Origin: Nocardioides sp.
GTDB lineage: Bacteria > Actinomycetota > Actinomycetes > Propionibacteriales > Nocardioidaceae
Length of the DNA: 64,000 nucleotides
Assembly (NCBI RefSeq): GCF_030019515.1
Contig: NZ_JASEEQ010000018.1
Coordinates: 1 to 64,000, forward strand
Direction of reading: 5' to 3'
The notes below the pieces were generated by a model. It did no database searches, was not told the DNA's origin, and saw only the letters and a program-made list of their open reading frames with translations. Numbering within the stretch: the stretch's first letter is position 1; each line of letters starts with the position of its first letter. A program made the translations under genes and the position numbers. Of this stretch, positions 1 through 8,765 are shown one piece after another.

Positions 1-36
1 ACCACTCGTCACAGACGGCGCGCGCTCAGCCCCGCC

Positions 37-759
37 TCATCGGTGGATCGAGGCTAAGACGTTGCGAATCATCTCGAACAGCACGTACTTCACCGCACGC
101 GTCTGCTCCGGTGACGCGTGGAGCAGGGGACCTACGTCGACGACGAAGTCGTTCAGTTCCTGGTTGGTCTGAATCTGCCTCAAAGGCACAAAGCGCCCAG
201 CCGCCTCCTGCGGGTGCTGCACGCTGACGCTCCTCTCGACGCCAAGTACCTCGAAGAGGCCCACTCGCTCCAAGTAGCGCGTGCTTGCGTTGACCTTCTC
301 GTTCTCCAACCTGACGCTGCCTCCACGCGCGCGAGCGGACTCGCCCATCGCAGCAATCATCGTGACGACCATCGGGTGCACCGAGAACAGTCCATCAGGG
401 AGCACGAACGTCAGGTCGTCACTGCCGTCATCAGACACGCATCGCAGGAAACGCTCGATGTCGTTGAGGTAGGCACGGTTCGGAAGGGTGACGCGCATTC
501 GACCTCCGCTGTAGTCCCGAAGGAGAACCCTAGCGCCGCCGTCCGTGCGCACTATCGAGTTTCGGTCTTCGTGGTGGCGAACACGTATCAAGCGCCCAGG
601 CGCAGTTTTCACATCAAGCGCACAGGAAACTCCACACAGAGTTGGCGAAAAGAACGACGGAGTCACGCCCGTTAGACGGACGCGGGATGACATGCCAGAG
701 ACCACGAAGGCCGAGCCAGCAACATCCATGCGCGGTCCGTCCAGCGGCGGACAGTGCAT
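37..759 (-). pseudogene. truncated GHKL-type ATP-binding regulatory protein
   Basis: The 240-residue product has a middle region (about residues 85-225) resembling the N-terminal half of a family of actinobacterial ATP-binding proteins that combine a STAS-like segment with a C-terminal GHKL ATPase. Visible landmarks are YLNDIERFLR, VHPMVVTMIAA, YLERVGLFEVLGV and FVPLRQIQTNQELNDFV. The frame reaches the ATPase N-box (FEMIRNVL) and then stops after five unrelated residues, so the ATP lid and G-boxes are missing. All three frames beyond the break stop quickly inside the window. The start is uncertain: the first 60 residues have no recognisable content and a later start is possible. The base composition is lower in GC than the rest of the window. 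Family membership is from memory; the truncation is seen directly. Confidence 0.6.
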
Positions 760-873
760 GCCTTGCTCCGACCCTGGGGCCGGATGTGAGTGCGGGTCGC
801 CCCCGGTAGCTCGATGCTGCGGCGCGCAGTCCCCACTTCAACCCGATGGCGCGTATCGAACTGCTACAGCTTG

Positions 874-1731
874 CTACTTCAGTGTCTCCAAAGGAGGGGA
901 CGCGTCCAGCCGTTCCAACAGCAACTTGTACTGCTTGCGCGACCGCTGATAGTCGACGGAACTTCTGCCCACGACGATGGGCTTCACAGAGACAATCCCC
1001 AGGTCCCGCAGGCCCCGCATACCCCTTTGCCTAGTGTCATCGGACATGTCGTAGCGGTCTGCGAGCAGGGAGGACGCGAACCAACTGCCCGAATCCGCGC
1101 TGTCGCTAGCCGCTTGTCGAGCGGACAGCAGCACGAGGAAACAAGCCAACTCTGGTCCAGAAAGCAGCGGCAGCCATCCATTGGTCCAGAGGGAACGGGG
1201 CACCTTGTCGTAGACCTCGCGACCAATGGGCCGGCCCGCCTCTTGAAGTCGCTTAATGGACGCCCCTGGAACTGAGTAGCGGGAACCATCGCCCCGCTCG
1301 CTCTTGACGACAACTGTCAGAGGAGCGCCGCTACCGCCGTGAATTTCAACGAAGCTCTCCTCCGCAAGCCAGGCAAGTGCCTCGGTGACTCGGCGGGAGC
1401 CACGCGTGTCGGGGTCCGCCAGACCAAGCAGCGTTGCCCAGGTCCGAGCCGGGTAGGTCACCGAGTGACCTTCGCCGACGGCCATCCAGAGCAAACTCAG
1501 GTACAGCTTCGCGCGGACGACTCCCCCACGACCACCACGAAGCATGTGCATCAAGGGAGTGGGCCTCGTCGACTTGCCTCGACGGACGAAGGCGCGTCGA
1601 AGCTGGACATCACGATGCCGGACACGTTCCGACAAAACCGCAGCTACCTCGACCGACTTGGGGACGACCACGCGCGGGTCGCCCACGGCCGTTGCGCGTC
1701 GCCCGGCGAGCTCGGTAGCCTTTGTCATCAC
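874..1731 (-). CDS. hypothetical protein, probable winged-helix DNA-binding
   Basis: This 285-residue protein is not recognised with certainty. It is basic at the N-terminus (residues 30-60 are rich in Arg and Lys). It then has an alpha-rich segment (AKLYLSLLWMAVGEGHSV, TWATLLGL) that reads like a winged-helix domain, and a second similar segment near residues 195-245 (DDTRQRGMRGLRDLGIVSV). Tandem winged helices of this kind occur in plasmid replication initiators and in accessory regulators of actinobacterial elements, but no diagnostic residue is visible. GAGG lies 5 nt before a GTG and 8 nt before the following ATG, so the start may be 1731 or 1728. It shares the lower-GC context of the truncated gene next to it, which suggests acquired DNA. 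Confidence 0.6.
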   Translation of the reverse strand: MMTKATELAGRRATAVGDPRVVVPKSVEVAAVLSERVRHRDVQLRRAFVRRGKSTRPTPLMHMLRGGRGGVVRAKLYLSLLWMAVGEGHSVTYPARTWATLLGLADPDTRGSRRVTEALAWLAEESFVEIHGGSGAPLTVVVKSERGDGSRYSVPGASIKRLQEAGRPIGREVYDKVPRSLWTNGWLPLLSGPELACFLVLLSARQAASDSADSGSWFASSLLADRYDMSDDTRQRGMRGLRDLGIVSVKPIVVGRSSVDYQRSRKQYKLLLERLDASPPLETLK

Positions 1732-2182
1732 TTAGACCTCAATCAGATATCTACTATTGCCGCATCAAGCGTATTATTACCGCCGCTACAAACGTAGGTC
1801 TACCTACGCCGCTTTAGACCTTGTCTCTCGCCGTCTCTTCTGATTCCCAGCGAGTCTACGCTCGCGACCTTCGAGGCGGAACACGCTGGTGGCGCGAGCC
1901 TCGCCGCAGCAAGTTGACATGCCTGGTAGCGTTCTTCACGCAGGCCCTCCAGCGGTTGCCGAGTCATCACATCCGTCGCCGCGACACGCTCGCAACCCAG
2001 CGAGAAGCAGGAGGGCAGGCGGTGGCCCGGCGCGACAGACCAGTCGCGGCCGGGCCGCTTCCGTTGATTACGAGTTCTGACGAGCCCGGCTCGGTATCGA
2101 GGGGCCAGGCGTCGCGGCAGTAGACTCGAGGGAAATCACCCATCTGGAGTTCACCTGCAACGTCACATGAGGTCCCCAAAGC
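1732..2182. other. gene-free stretch, lower GC
   Basis: About 450 bases separate the winged-helix gene from the 3' end of ychF. Short open frames here have no ribosome site and no recognisable content. The left part (1741-1800) is the most AT-rich sequence in the window and probably holds the promoter of the leftward gene. It contains a perfect inverted repeat (1793-1808) and copies of TTAGACCT at 1732-1739 and 1814-1821. The right part drifts back towards chromosomal composition. No tRNA or attachment-site core was recognised. Confidence 0.5.
1793..1808. promoter_or_regulatory. inverted repeat CGTAGGT-CT-ACCTACG
   Basis: A perfect 7-bp inverted repeat with a 2-bp spacer lies 62 bases upstream of the 874-1731 gene start. 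GGTCTA-type sequences recur on both sides (1732-1739 and 1814-1821 read AGGTCTAA on the minus strand). It looks like an operator for the probable DNA-binding protein encoded next door, perhaps for autoregulation. That role is inferred from position and symmetry only. Confidence 0.4.
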
Positions 2183-3259
2183 TCACACGTTGAAGCGGAA
2201 CTCCACCACGTCGCCGTCCTGCATGACGTAGTCCTTGCCCTCCATGCGGACCCTGCCGGCCTCGCGGGCCTTGAGCAGCGAGCCGGCGTCGACCAGGTCG
2301 TCGAAGGAGACGATCTCGGCCTTGATGAAGCCGCGCTGGAAGTCGGTGTGGATCACGCCGGCGGCCTCGGGGGCGGTGGCGCCCTTGGGGATGGTCCAGG
2401 CGCGGGTCTCCTTCGGCCCGGCGGTGAGGTAGGTCTGCAGGCCGAGGGTGTCGAAGCCGACCCGGGCCAGCACCTCCAGGCCCGGCTCCTCGACGCCCAT
2501 CTCGTGCAGCATCTCGCGGGCCTCGTCGTCGTCGCCGAGCTCGACCAGCTCGGCCTCGAACTTCGCGTCGAGGAAGATCGCCTCGGACGGCGCGACCAGG
2601 GCGCGCATCTTGTCCTTGAGCACCTCGTCGGAGAGCTCGTCGGCATCGCAGTTGAAGACGTAGATGAACGGCTTGGCCGTGAGCAGCGACAGCTCGCGGA
2701 TCAGCGTGCGGTCCAGGTCGGTCGCGATGATCGGCGTACCGGCCTCGAGGTGTGCGAGCGCCTCCTTGGCGGCCGCGGCGACCGGCGCCAGCTCCTTCTT
2801 GCCCTTGGCCTCCTTCTCCAGCCGCGGGACCGCCTTCTCGACCGTCTGCAGGTCCGCGAGGATCAGCTCGGTCTGGATCGTGGAGATGTCGCTGGCGGGA
2901 TTCACCTCGCCGTCGACGTGGGTGACGTCCTCGTCGCGGAAGACCCGGGTCACCTGGCAGATCGCGGCGGACTCCCGGATGTGGGAGAGGAACTTGTTGC
3001 CCAGGCCCTCGCCCTCCGACGCGCCGCGGACGATGCCCGCGATGTCGACGAACTCCACCGTCGCCGGGAGGATCCGGGCCGAGCCGAACACCTCCGCGAG
3101 CTTCGGCAGCCTCTCGTCCGGGACGCCGACGACGCCGACGTTCGGCTCGATCGTCGCGAACGGGTAGTTCGCCGCGAGCACGTCGTTCTTGGTCAGGGCG
3201 TTGAAGAGGGTGGACTTGCCCGCGTTGGGGAGTCCGACGATGCCGATGGTGAGAGCCAC
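2183..3259 (-). CDS. ychF: redox-regulated ATPase YchF (Obg-family P-loop protein)
   Basis: This is a 358-residue universal Obg-like NTPase that binds the ribosome and prefers ATP. The N-terminal G domain starts immediately with Walker A (GLPNAGKSTLFNAL, residues 8-21) and has the NYPFATIEPNVG switch region. A coiled-coil insert follows (about 130-200), and the C-terminal TGS domain ends with the diagnostic stretch around EGKDYVMQDGDVVEFRFNV. The length matches the family. The start is GTG at 3259. A TAGACT hexamer ends 8 nt upstream with no Shine-Dalgarno sequence, which suggests a leaderless transcript. It stands alone, divergent from xth. Confidence 0.97.
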   Translation of the reverse strand: MALTIGIVGLPNAGKSTLFNALTKNDVLAANYPFATIEPNVGVVGVPDERLPKLAEVFGSARILPATVEFVDIAGIVRGASEGEGLGNKFLSHIRESAAICQVTRVFRDEDVTHVDGEVNPASDISTIQTELILADLQTVEKAVPRLEKEAKGKKELAPVAAAAKEALAHLEAGTPIIATDLDRTLIRELSLLTAKPFIYVFNCDADELSDEVLKDKMRALVAPSEAIFLDAKFEAELVELGDDDEAREMLHEMGVEEPGLEVLARVGFDTLGLQTYLTAGPKETRAWTIPKGATAPEAAGVIHTDFQRGFIKAEIVSFDDLVDAGSLLKAREAGRVRMEGKDYVMQDGDVVEFRFNV

Positions 3260-3461
3260 GGGCGGCGAGTCTACGGCGCGGGCGAGGCGCTCCCCGCATC
3301 GACGACCCGACCGCGGGAGCGGCGGCGGCCCGTCGGCGGGGCAGCTCGCGCGATGGACCGGTGCGCCACACGGCGCACCGGGACGCCCGGGGCGAACTGC
3401 CCCGGGCTCGGGCCCTGGCGGCGGGCGGCGAGCCCGCCTGCCGCGTGGCTAGGGTGGCGCC

Positions 3462-4238
3462 GTGCGGATCGCCACGTGGAACGTCAACTCCCTCCGCTCC
3501 CGGATCGACCGCGTCGAGGCGTTCCTGGACCGCCACGAGGTCGACGTGCTCGCGCTCCAGGAGACCAAGGCGCGCGAGGACCAGCTGCCACTGATGGGGA
3601 TCGAGGCGCGCGGCTACGAGATCGCGGTCGCCGGGGTCAACCAGTGGAACGGCGTGGCGATCATCAGCCGGGTCGGCCTGAGCGACGTCGAGGTCGGGTT
3701 CCCGGGTCAGCCCGGCTGGGGTGAAGGAGTGGAGACGGAGTCGCGGGCGATCGGCGCGACCTGCGGCGGCGTACGGATCTGGTCGCTCTACGTGCCCAAC
3801 GGCCGCAAGGTCGACGATCCGCACTACGTCTACAAGCTCGACTGGCTGGCCCGGCTGCGCGAGGCCGCGCAGGCCTGGCGCGACCACGACGTCGCGCTGG
3901 TCGGCGACTGGAACATCGCGCCGACCGACGAGGACGTCTTCGACATGGCGCAGTTCGCGAGGTCCACCCACGTGACCCCGCCCGAGCGCGCGGCCTTCCA
4001 GGCCTTCCTCGACGACGGGTACGTCGACGTCGTCCGCCCGCACGCGCCGGGTCCCGAGGTCTACACGTACTGGGACTACTACCGGCAGCGCTACGAGCGC
4101 AACCGCGGCATGCGCATCGACTTCGTGCTCGGCTCGGCCCCTCTCGCCGCCCGCGTCACTGGCGCGTTCATCGACCGCGAGGAGCGGGCCGGCACCGGCG
4201 CCTCCGACCATGCCCCGGTGATCGTCGACCTGTCCTGA
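3462..4238 (+). CDS. xth: exodeoxyribonuclease III (AP endonuclease)
   Basis: This is a 258-residue ExoIII-type nuclease of base-excision repair that cleaves abasic sites and removes 3' blocking groups. The endonuclease/exonuclease/phosphatase fold is marked by the Mg-binding Asn in TWNVNSLRSR, the metal-ligand Glu in LALQETKA, the Tyr/Asn of SLYVPNGR, GDWNIAPTDEDV, RIDFVLGS and the terminal GASDHAPV catalytic His. The GTG start is preceded by TAGGGT with a 6-nt gap and no Shine-Dalgarno sequence, so the mRNA is probably leaderless. It is transcribed away from ychF. The downstream rmuC fits a DNA-repair neighbourhood. Confidence 0.97.
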   Translation: MRIATWNVNSLRSRIDRVEAFLDRHEVDVLALQETKAREDQLPLMGIEARGYEIAVAGVNQWNGVAIISRVGLSDVEVGFPGQPGWGEGVETESRAIGATCGGVRIWSLYVPNGRKVDDPHYVYKLDWLARLREAAQAWRDHDVALVGDWNIAPTDEDVFDMAQFARSTHVTPPERAAFQAFLDDGYVDVVRPHAPGPEVYTYWDYYRQRYERNRGMRIDFVLGSAPLAARVTGAFIDREERAGTGASDHAPVIVDLS

Positions 4239-4344
4239 GGCGGCGTCGGGACGGAACCGCGGCGCGGATCACGAGCACCTCTGCTGTCTCGACGCGCGCC
4301 CGCGCCTGCGCAGCGATGTCGGTGGCCACCGCCATGCTGGCCCC

Positions 4345-5406
4345 ATGACCGCAGTGACGCTCTTCCTCACCCTGCTCGTCGGGCTCGGGCTCGGTGCCCT
4401 GCTCGGCGTGCTGTGGTCGCGTTCCCGGCGCCCCTACGTCGACGGCCTGGTCGACCAGGCCGAGGTGATGCAGGGGCTGGACCGGCTCAGCGACCAGATG
4501 CAGCACCTCGATCGGGCCCGGGCCACCTGGCAGGGCCGCTTCGACACCCAGGTCGACCAGCTCCAGCGGGAGACCCGCTCGCTCTCGACCGCGCTGCGCA
4601 AGCCGCAGGTGCGGGGGCGGTGGGGCGAGCTGCACCTGCGCCGGGCCGTCGAGCTGGCCGGCCTGGTCGACCGGTGCGACTTCAGCGAGCAGGTGCGGCT
4701 CGACGACGGCGCCCGGCGGCCCGACCTCGTGGTGCACCTGGTCGGCGGGCGGTGCGTGGTCGTCGATGCCAAGGTGCCGCTGGACGCCTACCTCGACGCG
4801 ACGTCGACCGAGGACGAGGAGCAGCACCGCGCCCACCTGCGCCGCCACGTCGCCCAGCTGCGCACCCACATCGATGCCCTGGGCTCGAAGCACTACTGGC
4901 GCTCGCTCGAGGAGAGCCCGGAGTTCGTGGTCCTGTTCGTGCCGGCCGAGTCCTTCCTCGCCGCGGCGCTGGAGACCGACCCGAGCCTGATCGAGTACGC
5001 CGCAGCCCGCCAGGTCGTCCTCGCCACCCCGACGACCCTGATCGCGCTGCTGCGCACGGTGGCCCACGGCTGGAGCCACGAGGCCCTCGCCGACCAGGCG
5101 CGGGAGATCCACCGACTCGGGCGCGAGCTGCACGGCCGACTGCTCGGCATGACCGGTCACCTCGACCAGCTCGGCCGCTCCCTCAACGCCGCGGTCGGCC
5201 ACTACAACCAGACGGTCGGCTCCCTGGAGTCGCGGGTGCTGGTCAGCGGGCGCCGGTTCGCGGACCTCTCGGTCACCGACGACGAGCTGCCGTCACCGCG
5301 CCAGGTCGAGTCCACGACCCGGTCCATATCACCCTCGGGCCTGCGCTCGGTGGAACGGCGCGCCGCCGACGACGATCCGGGCGCGGACCATACCGTGGCC
5401 CTGTGA
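4345..5406 (+). CDS. rmuC: DNA recombination protein RmuC
   Basis: This is a 353-residue RmuC-family protein, proposed to limit inversions at short inverted repeats through a PD-(D/E)XK-like nuclease fold. A single N-terminal membrane segment (about residues 5-23) precedes a predicted coiled coil. The conserved core follows with RGRWGELHLRRAVELAGL, a VVDAKVPLDAYL segment (the nuclease-like D...AK motif) and FVPAESFLAAAL. The C-terminus after about residue 310 is polar and probably disordered. It is shorter than proteobacterial RmuC, as is usual in actinobacteria. The GTG/ATG-rich upstream region has no clear ribosome site. Confidence 0.93.
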   Translation: MTAVTLFLTLLVGLGLGALLGVLWSRSRRPYVDGLVDQAEVMQGLDRLSDQMQHLDRARATWQGRFDTQVDQLQRETRSLSTALRKPQVRGRWGELHLRRAVELAGLVDRCDFSEQVRLDDGARRPDLVVHLVGGRCVVVDAKVPLDAYLDATSTEDEEQHRAHLRRHVAQLRTHIDALGSKHYWRSLEESPEFVVLFVPAESFLAAALETDPSLIEYAAARQVVLATPTTLIALLRTVAHGWSHEALADQAREIHRLGRELHGRLLGMTGHLDQLGRSLNAAVGHYNQTVGSLESRVLVSGRRFADLSVTDDELPSPRQVESTTRSISPSGLRSVERRAADDDPGADHTVAL

Positions 5407-5437
5407 TCCAGCGGCGAGTCAGCGGGCGAGCCGGCGC

Positions 5438-5887
5438 GTGAGCCAGCGCCGGACCCTCTGGGAGGAGGGGCGCGAACCAGGCCGTCAGGTCGTCGCGCTC
5501 GGGCTGGCGCTCGCCCTGACCGCGGTCGTCGCCGACCAGTGGCTGGTCGGGCACGTGGGCGTGCTCTTCGACCTCTGCTTCGTGCTGCTGTGCATCGCGA
5601 CCGCGCTCGCCGTACGGCCCGCCGACTTCTTCACGGTCGGCGTGCTGCCGCCGATGCTGATGGTGGTGGTGTTCGCGATGCTCGGAGCCACCCGCCCCGA
5701 GCTGATCGCGGACCCGGGCGACGGCGTGATCCAGGCCGTCGTCTCCGGGCTGTCCCACCACGCGGGCGCCCTGGTCACCGGCTATTTACTCTGCCTGGCG
5801 ATCCTCGCCGTACGACAGCGGGTGCTCGCTCAGGCGGCCTCGAAGCGGGCCGGGTCGCCCGCGCCGACGCGCACCACCTCGGGGTAG
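5438..5887 (+). CDS. DUF6542 domain membrane protein
   Basis: This is a 149-residue integral membrane protein with four likely transmembrane helices (about residues 18-34, 42-58, 65-83 and 108-125). It matches the small DUF6542 family seen beside xth/rmuC/ispH-type genes in actinobacteria. The function is unknown. It starts at GTG 5438, 31 nt after the rmuC stop, and may be cotranscribed. Its last 58 nt overlap the convergently transcribed YciO/Sua5-family gene, so the two 3' ends are antisense to each other. Confidence 0.8.
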   Translation: MSQRRTLWEEGREPGRQVVALGLALALTAVVADQWLVGHVGVLFDLCFVLLCIATALAVRPADFFTVGVLPPMLMVVVFAMLGATRPELIADPGDGVIQAVVSGLSHHAGALVTGYLLCLAILAVRQRVLAQAASKRAGSPAPTRTTSG

Positions 5888-6456
5888 CCCTCCGACCAGT
5901 CGATGACGGTCGTCGGCTCGGCCGGCGTCTCGCCCGCCTCGACGACCACGTCGACCTGGTGCTCGAGCTCCTCCTTGATCTCCCAGCCCAGGCTCCGCGG
6001 CTCGGTCTCGCCCGGCAGGATCAGGGTGCTGGTCAGCAGCGCCTCGCCGAGGGTGTCGAGAAGGGCCAGGTCGAAGACGTGGGCCGGAATCCGGACACCC
6101 ACGGTGCGCTTCTTGGGATGCATCAGCCGGCGAGGCACCTCCTGGGTCGCCGGCAGGATGAACGTGTACGGCCCCGGCGTCGCGGCCTTGATCGCCCGGA
6201 ACGCGGAGTTGTCGAGCTTCACGAAGTGCCCGAGCTGGGCGAAGTCCTTGCACATCAGCGTGAAGTGGTGCTTCTCGTCGAGCCTGCGGATCCGGAGGAT
6301 CCGGTCCCGGCCGTCGCGGTTGCCGAGCCGGCAGCCGAGCGCGTAGCCGGAGTCGGTCGGGTAGGCGATCAGCTGGTCCTCGCGCAGCGCGTCGGCGATC
6401 TGGCCGAGCAGGCGCGGCTGCGGGTTCTCGGGGTGTACGTCGACGTAGCGGGCCAT
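5830..6456 (-). CDS. YciO/Sua5/YrdC-family L-threonylcarbamoyladenylate synthase-like protein
   Basis: This 208-residue protein has the YrdC/Sua5 fold: YPTDSGYALGC in the substrate pocket, HFTLMCKDF, PGPYTFIL and a KKRTVGVRIP segment. Enzymes of this fold make threonylcarbamoyl-AMP for the t6A modification of tRNA. This sequence is closest to the YciO branch, whose physiological role is less certain than that of TsaC/Sua5, and a second canonical copy may exist elsewhere. It starts 4 nt after the ispH stop, with GGAG 8 nt before the ATG, so it is the second gene of an ispH operon. Its end overlaps the DUF6542 gene. Confidence 0.88.
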   Translation of the reverse strand: MARYVDVHPENPQPRLLGQIADALREDQLIAYPTDSGYALGCRLGNRDGRDRILRIRRLDEKHHFTLMCKDFAQLGHFVKLDNSAFRAIKAATPGPYTFILPATQEVPRRLMHPKKRTVGVRIPAHVFDLALLDTLGEALLTSTLILPGETEPRSLGWEIKEELEHQVDVVVEAGETPAEPTTVIDWSEGYPEVVRVGAGDPARFEAA

Positions 6457-6460
6457 CCGC

Positions 6461-7483
6461 TCAGCTCCGCCCGGCGGCCTTGAGGTCGCGCCGCAGCTCC
6501 TTGGGCAGCGCGAAGATCAGCGACTCCTCGGCGCTGTGCACGGCCCGAGCGTCGGGGTAGCCGTGCTCGGCGAGGAAGGACAGCACGCCCTGGACCAGCG
6601 CCTCGGGCACGCTCGCACCTGAGGTGACGCTCACCCTGCGCACCCCCTCGAGCCAGGTCTCGTCGATCTCGGAGGCGTCGTCCACGCGGTGCGCCGTGCG
6701 GGCGCCGGCCTCGAGCGCGACCTCCACCAGCCGCACCGAGTTGGAGGAGTTGCCCGAGCCGACCACGATCACCAGGTCGGAGTCCTTGGCGATCTCCTTG
6801 ACCGCCAGCTGGCGGTTCTGGGTGGCGTAGCAGATGTCGTCGCTCGGCGGGTCGAGCAGGTCGGGGAACCGCTCGCGGATCGCGTCGACGGTCTCGAGGG
6901 TCTCGTCGACCGACAGCGTCGTCTGGGAGAGCCAGGCGACCCGCTTCGGGTCGCGGACCTTGATGTTCGGGACGTCAGCGGGGCCCTGCACGAGCTGGAT
7001 GTGCTCCGGCGCCTCGCCGGCGGTGCCCTCGACCTCCTCGTGGCCGGCGTGGCCGATCAGGAGGATGTCGTAGTCCTCGAGCGCGAACCGCTTCGCCTCG
7101 TGGTGGACCTTGGTCACCAGCGGGCAGGTCGCGTCGATCGTCTTCAGCGACCGCTCCTCGGCCTGGCGGTGCACCTCGGGCGACACGCCGTGCGCCGAGA
7201 ACACCACCGTCTGGCCCTCGGGGACCTCGTCGAGCTCCTCGACGAAGATCGCGCCGCGGGACTCGAGGTCGGCGACCACGTGCTTGTTGTGCACGATCTG
7301 CTTGCGCACGTAGACGGGCGCGCCGTACAGGTCCAGCGCCTTCTCGACGGTGATCACCGCACGGTCAACGCCCGCGCAGTAGCCGCGCGGGGCGGCGAGC
7401 AGGACGGCGTTGCCGGCCTCCTCCGGCGACAGGACCCGCGGGATGCCCACGCCGATCGGGCTGGTCGAACGGTCGGTCGTCAT
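6461..7483 (-). CDS. ispH: 4-hydroxy-3-methylbut-2-enyl diphosphate reductase
   Basis: This is a 340-residue IspH, the last enzyme of the MEP isoprenoid pathway, which makes IPP and DMAPP from HMBPP with a [4Fe-4S] cluster. The three cluster cysteines are visible in APRGYCAGVDRAV, DATCPLVTKVH and DDICYATQNRQLAV. Catalytic HGxEE-like residues are in GHAGHEEVEGTAG, with the SVTSGASVPEALV loop near the end. The frame is open further upstream, but the ATG at 7483 (MTTDRSTSPIG) was chosen because TAGACT lies 7 nt before it and family alignment begins about 25 residues later. It diverges from xseA with 46 bp between the starts. Confidence 0.97.
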   Translation of the reverse strand: MTTDRSTSPIGVGIPRVLSPEEAGNAVLLAAPRGYCAGVDRAVITVEKALDLYGAPVYVRKQIVHNKHVVADLESRGAIFVEELDEVPEGQTVVFSAHGVSPEVHRQAEERSLKTIDATCPLVTKVHHEAKRFALEDYDILLIGHAGHEEVEGTAGEAPEHIQLVQGPADVPNIKVRDPKRVAWLSQTTLSVDETLETVDAIRERFPDLLDPPSDDICYATQNRQLAVKEIAKDSDLVIVVGSGNSSNSVRLVEVALEAGARTAHRVDDASEIDETWLEGVRRVSVTSGASVPEALVQGVLSFLAEHGYPDARAVHSAEESLIFALPKELRRDLKAAGRS

Positions 7484-7529
7484 GCCTGCCAGTCTAGGGA
7501 CGTCGGTGCGATCCCCTAATCTCGCCCGC

Positions 7530-8765
7530 ATGGCCATGGAGACCTCACTCGAGTCGCCGGCCCCGGTCCGGCAGGTCGCGAACGCGATCGCCGGCTGGGT
7601 CGACCGGCTCGGCGCGGTCTGGGTCGAGGGCCAGGTCGCGCAGGTGAGCCGGCGCCCCGGCCTGAACACGGTGTTCCTCACGCTGCGCGACACGGTCGCG
7701 GACATCTCGGTGCCGGTGACCTGCTCCCGCACCCTCTTCGACGGCCTGAACCCGCCCCTGGTCGAGGGCGCCAGCGTGGTCCTGCACGCCAAGCCGTCCT
7801 ACTACGCCAACCGCGGCACGCTCTCCCTCTACGCCCGCGAGATCCGGATGGTCGGACTCGGCGAGCTGCTCGCGCGGCTCGAGCGCCGGCGCCAGCTGCT
7901 GGCCGCGGAGGGGCTGTTCGCCGCCGAGCTCAAGCGTCCACTGCCGTTCCTGCCGGGCACCGTCGGCCTCGTCACCGCGCCCGACAGCGCCGCCGAGCGC
8001 GACGTGCTCGAGAACGCCCGCCGTCGCTGGCCCGCGGTCTCCTTCGAGGTCGCGTACGCCGCGATGCAGGGCCCGCGGTCGGCCAGCGAGGTGATCGAGG
8101 CGGTCGAGCGCCTCGACCGCAACCCGGCCGTCGAGGTGATCGTGGTCGCCCGCGGGGGCGGCTCGGTCGAGGACCTGCTGCCGTTCTCCGACGAGGCGCT
8201 GATCCGCGCGGTCCACCGGATCCGCACGCCGCTCGTCTCCGCCATCGGCCACGAGCCCGACTCGCCGCTGCTCGACCTGGTCGCCGACGTGCGCGCCTCG
8301 ACGCCCACCGACGCCGCCAAGCTCGTGGTGCCCGACGTCGCCGAGGAGCAGCGCAACGTGCGCCGCGCGCGGGAGCGATCCCGGGCCGCGCTCGCCGGCT
8401 GGCTGGCCCGCGAGCAGGCCGGCCTGGACGCGCTCCGCTCACGCCCCGCCCTCGCCGACCCGCGCAGCCTCCTCGAAGCCCGGAGCACCGAGGTCGACCA
8501 GCTGCGCGACCGGGCTCGGCGCTCCCTCGGCCACGCCCTGGACCGGGCGGCCGACGACATCGGCCACCACCGGGCCCGGGCCCGGGCCCTGTCCCCCCTC
8601 GCCACCCTTCAGCGCGGCTACGCCGTGGTCCAGGACGCCGACGGCCACGTCGTGACGTCGGTCGGCAGCGTGGCGGCCGACCAGCGGGTCAGCGTCCGCG
8701 TCGCCGACGGCAGGATCCATGCCACCACCACCAGCACCGAGGAGCTCGATGTCCAAGAAGGCTGA
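7530..8765 (+). CDS. xseA: exodeoxyribonuclease VII large subunit
   Basis: This is a 411-residue large subunit of ExoVII, which degrades single-stranded DNA in repair. The N-terminal OB fold (about residues 10-105; VWVEGQVAQVSRR) is followed by the catalytic domain with VARGGGSVEDLLPFSDE and SAIGHEPDSPLLDLVADVRASTPTDAAK. A coiled-coil arm follows, and a C-terminal segment ALSPLATLQRGYAVVQ. The ATG at 7530 is preceded by TAATCT with a 7-nt gap, suggesting a leaderless mRNA. An open frame extends further upstream but would overlap ispH. Its last 17 nt overlap xseB. Confidence 0.97.
   Translation: MAMETSLESPAPVRQVANAIAGWVDRLGAVWVEGQVAQVSRRPGLNTVFLTLRDTVADISVPVTCSRTLFDGLNPPLVEGASVVLHAKPSYYANRGTLSLYAREIRMVGLGELLARLERRRQLLAAEGLFAAELKRPLPFLPGTVGLVTAPDSAAERDVLENARRRWPAVSFEVAYAAMQGPRSASEVIEAVERLDRNPAVEVIVVARGGGSVEDLLPFSDEALIRAVHRIRTPLVSAIGHEPDSPLLDLVADVRASTPTDAAKLVVPDVAEEQRNVRRARERSRAALAGWLAREQAGLDALRSRPALADPRSLLEARSTEVDQLRDRARRSLGHALDRAADDIGHHRARARALSPLATLQRGYAVVQDADGHVVTSVGSVAADQRVSVRVADGRIHATTTSTEELDVQEG

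Noticed and set aside
118..675. Plus-strand open frame opposite the truncated GHKL gene
   Set aside because: The minus-strand product has family-like motifs; the plus-strand product has none.
1821..2123. Possible 100-residue gene in the left gene-free region
   Set aside because: No ribosome site, biased composition and no recognisable domain.
2163..4211. A long open frame on the minus strand spanning ychF and xth (682 codons)
   Set aside because: It runs in a different frame over ychF and antisense over xth, has a low-complexity Arg/Pro/Gly/Ala content, and exists because stop codons are rare at this GC content.
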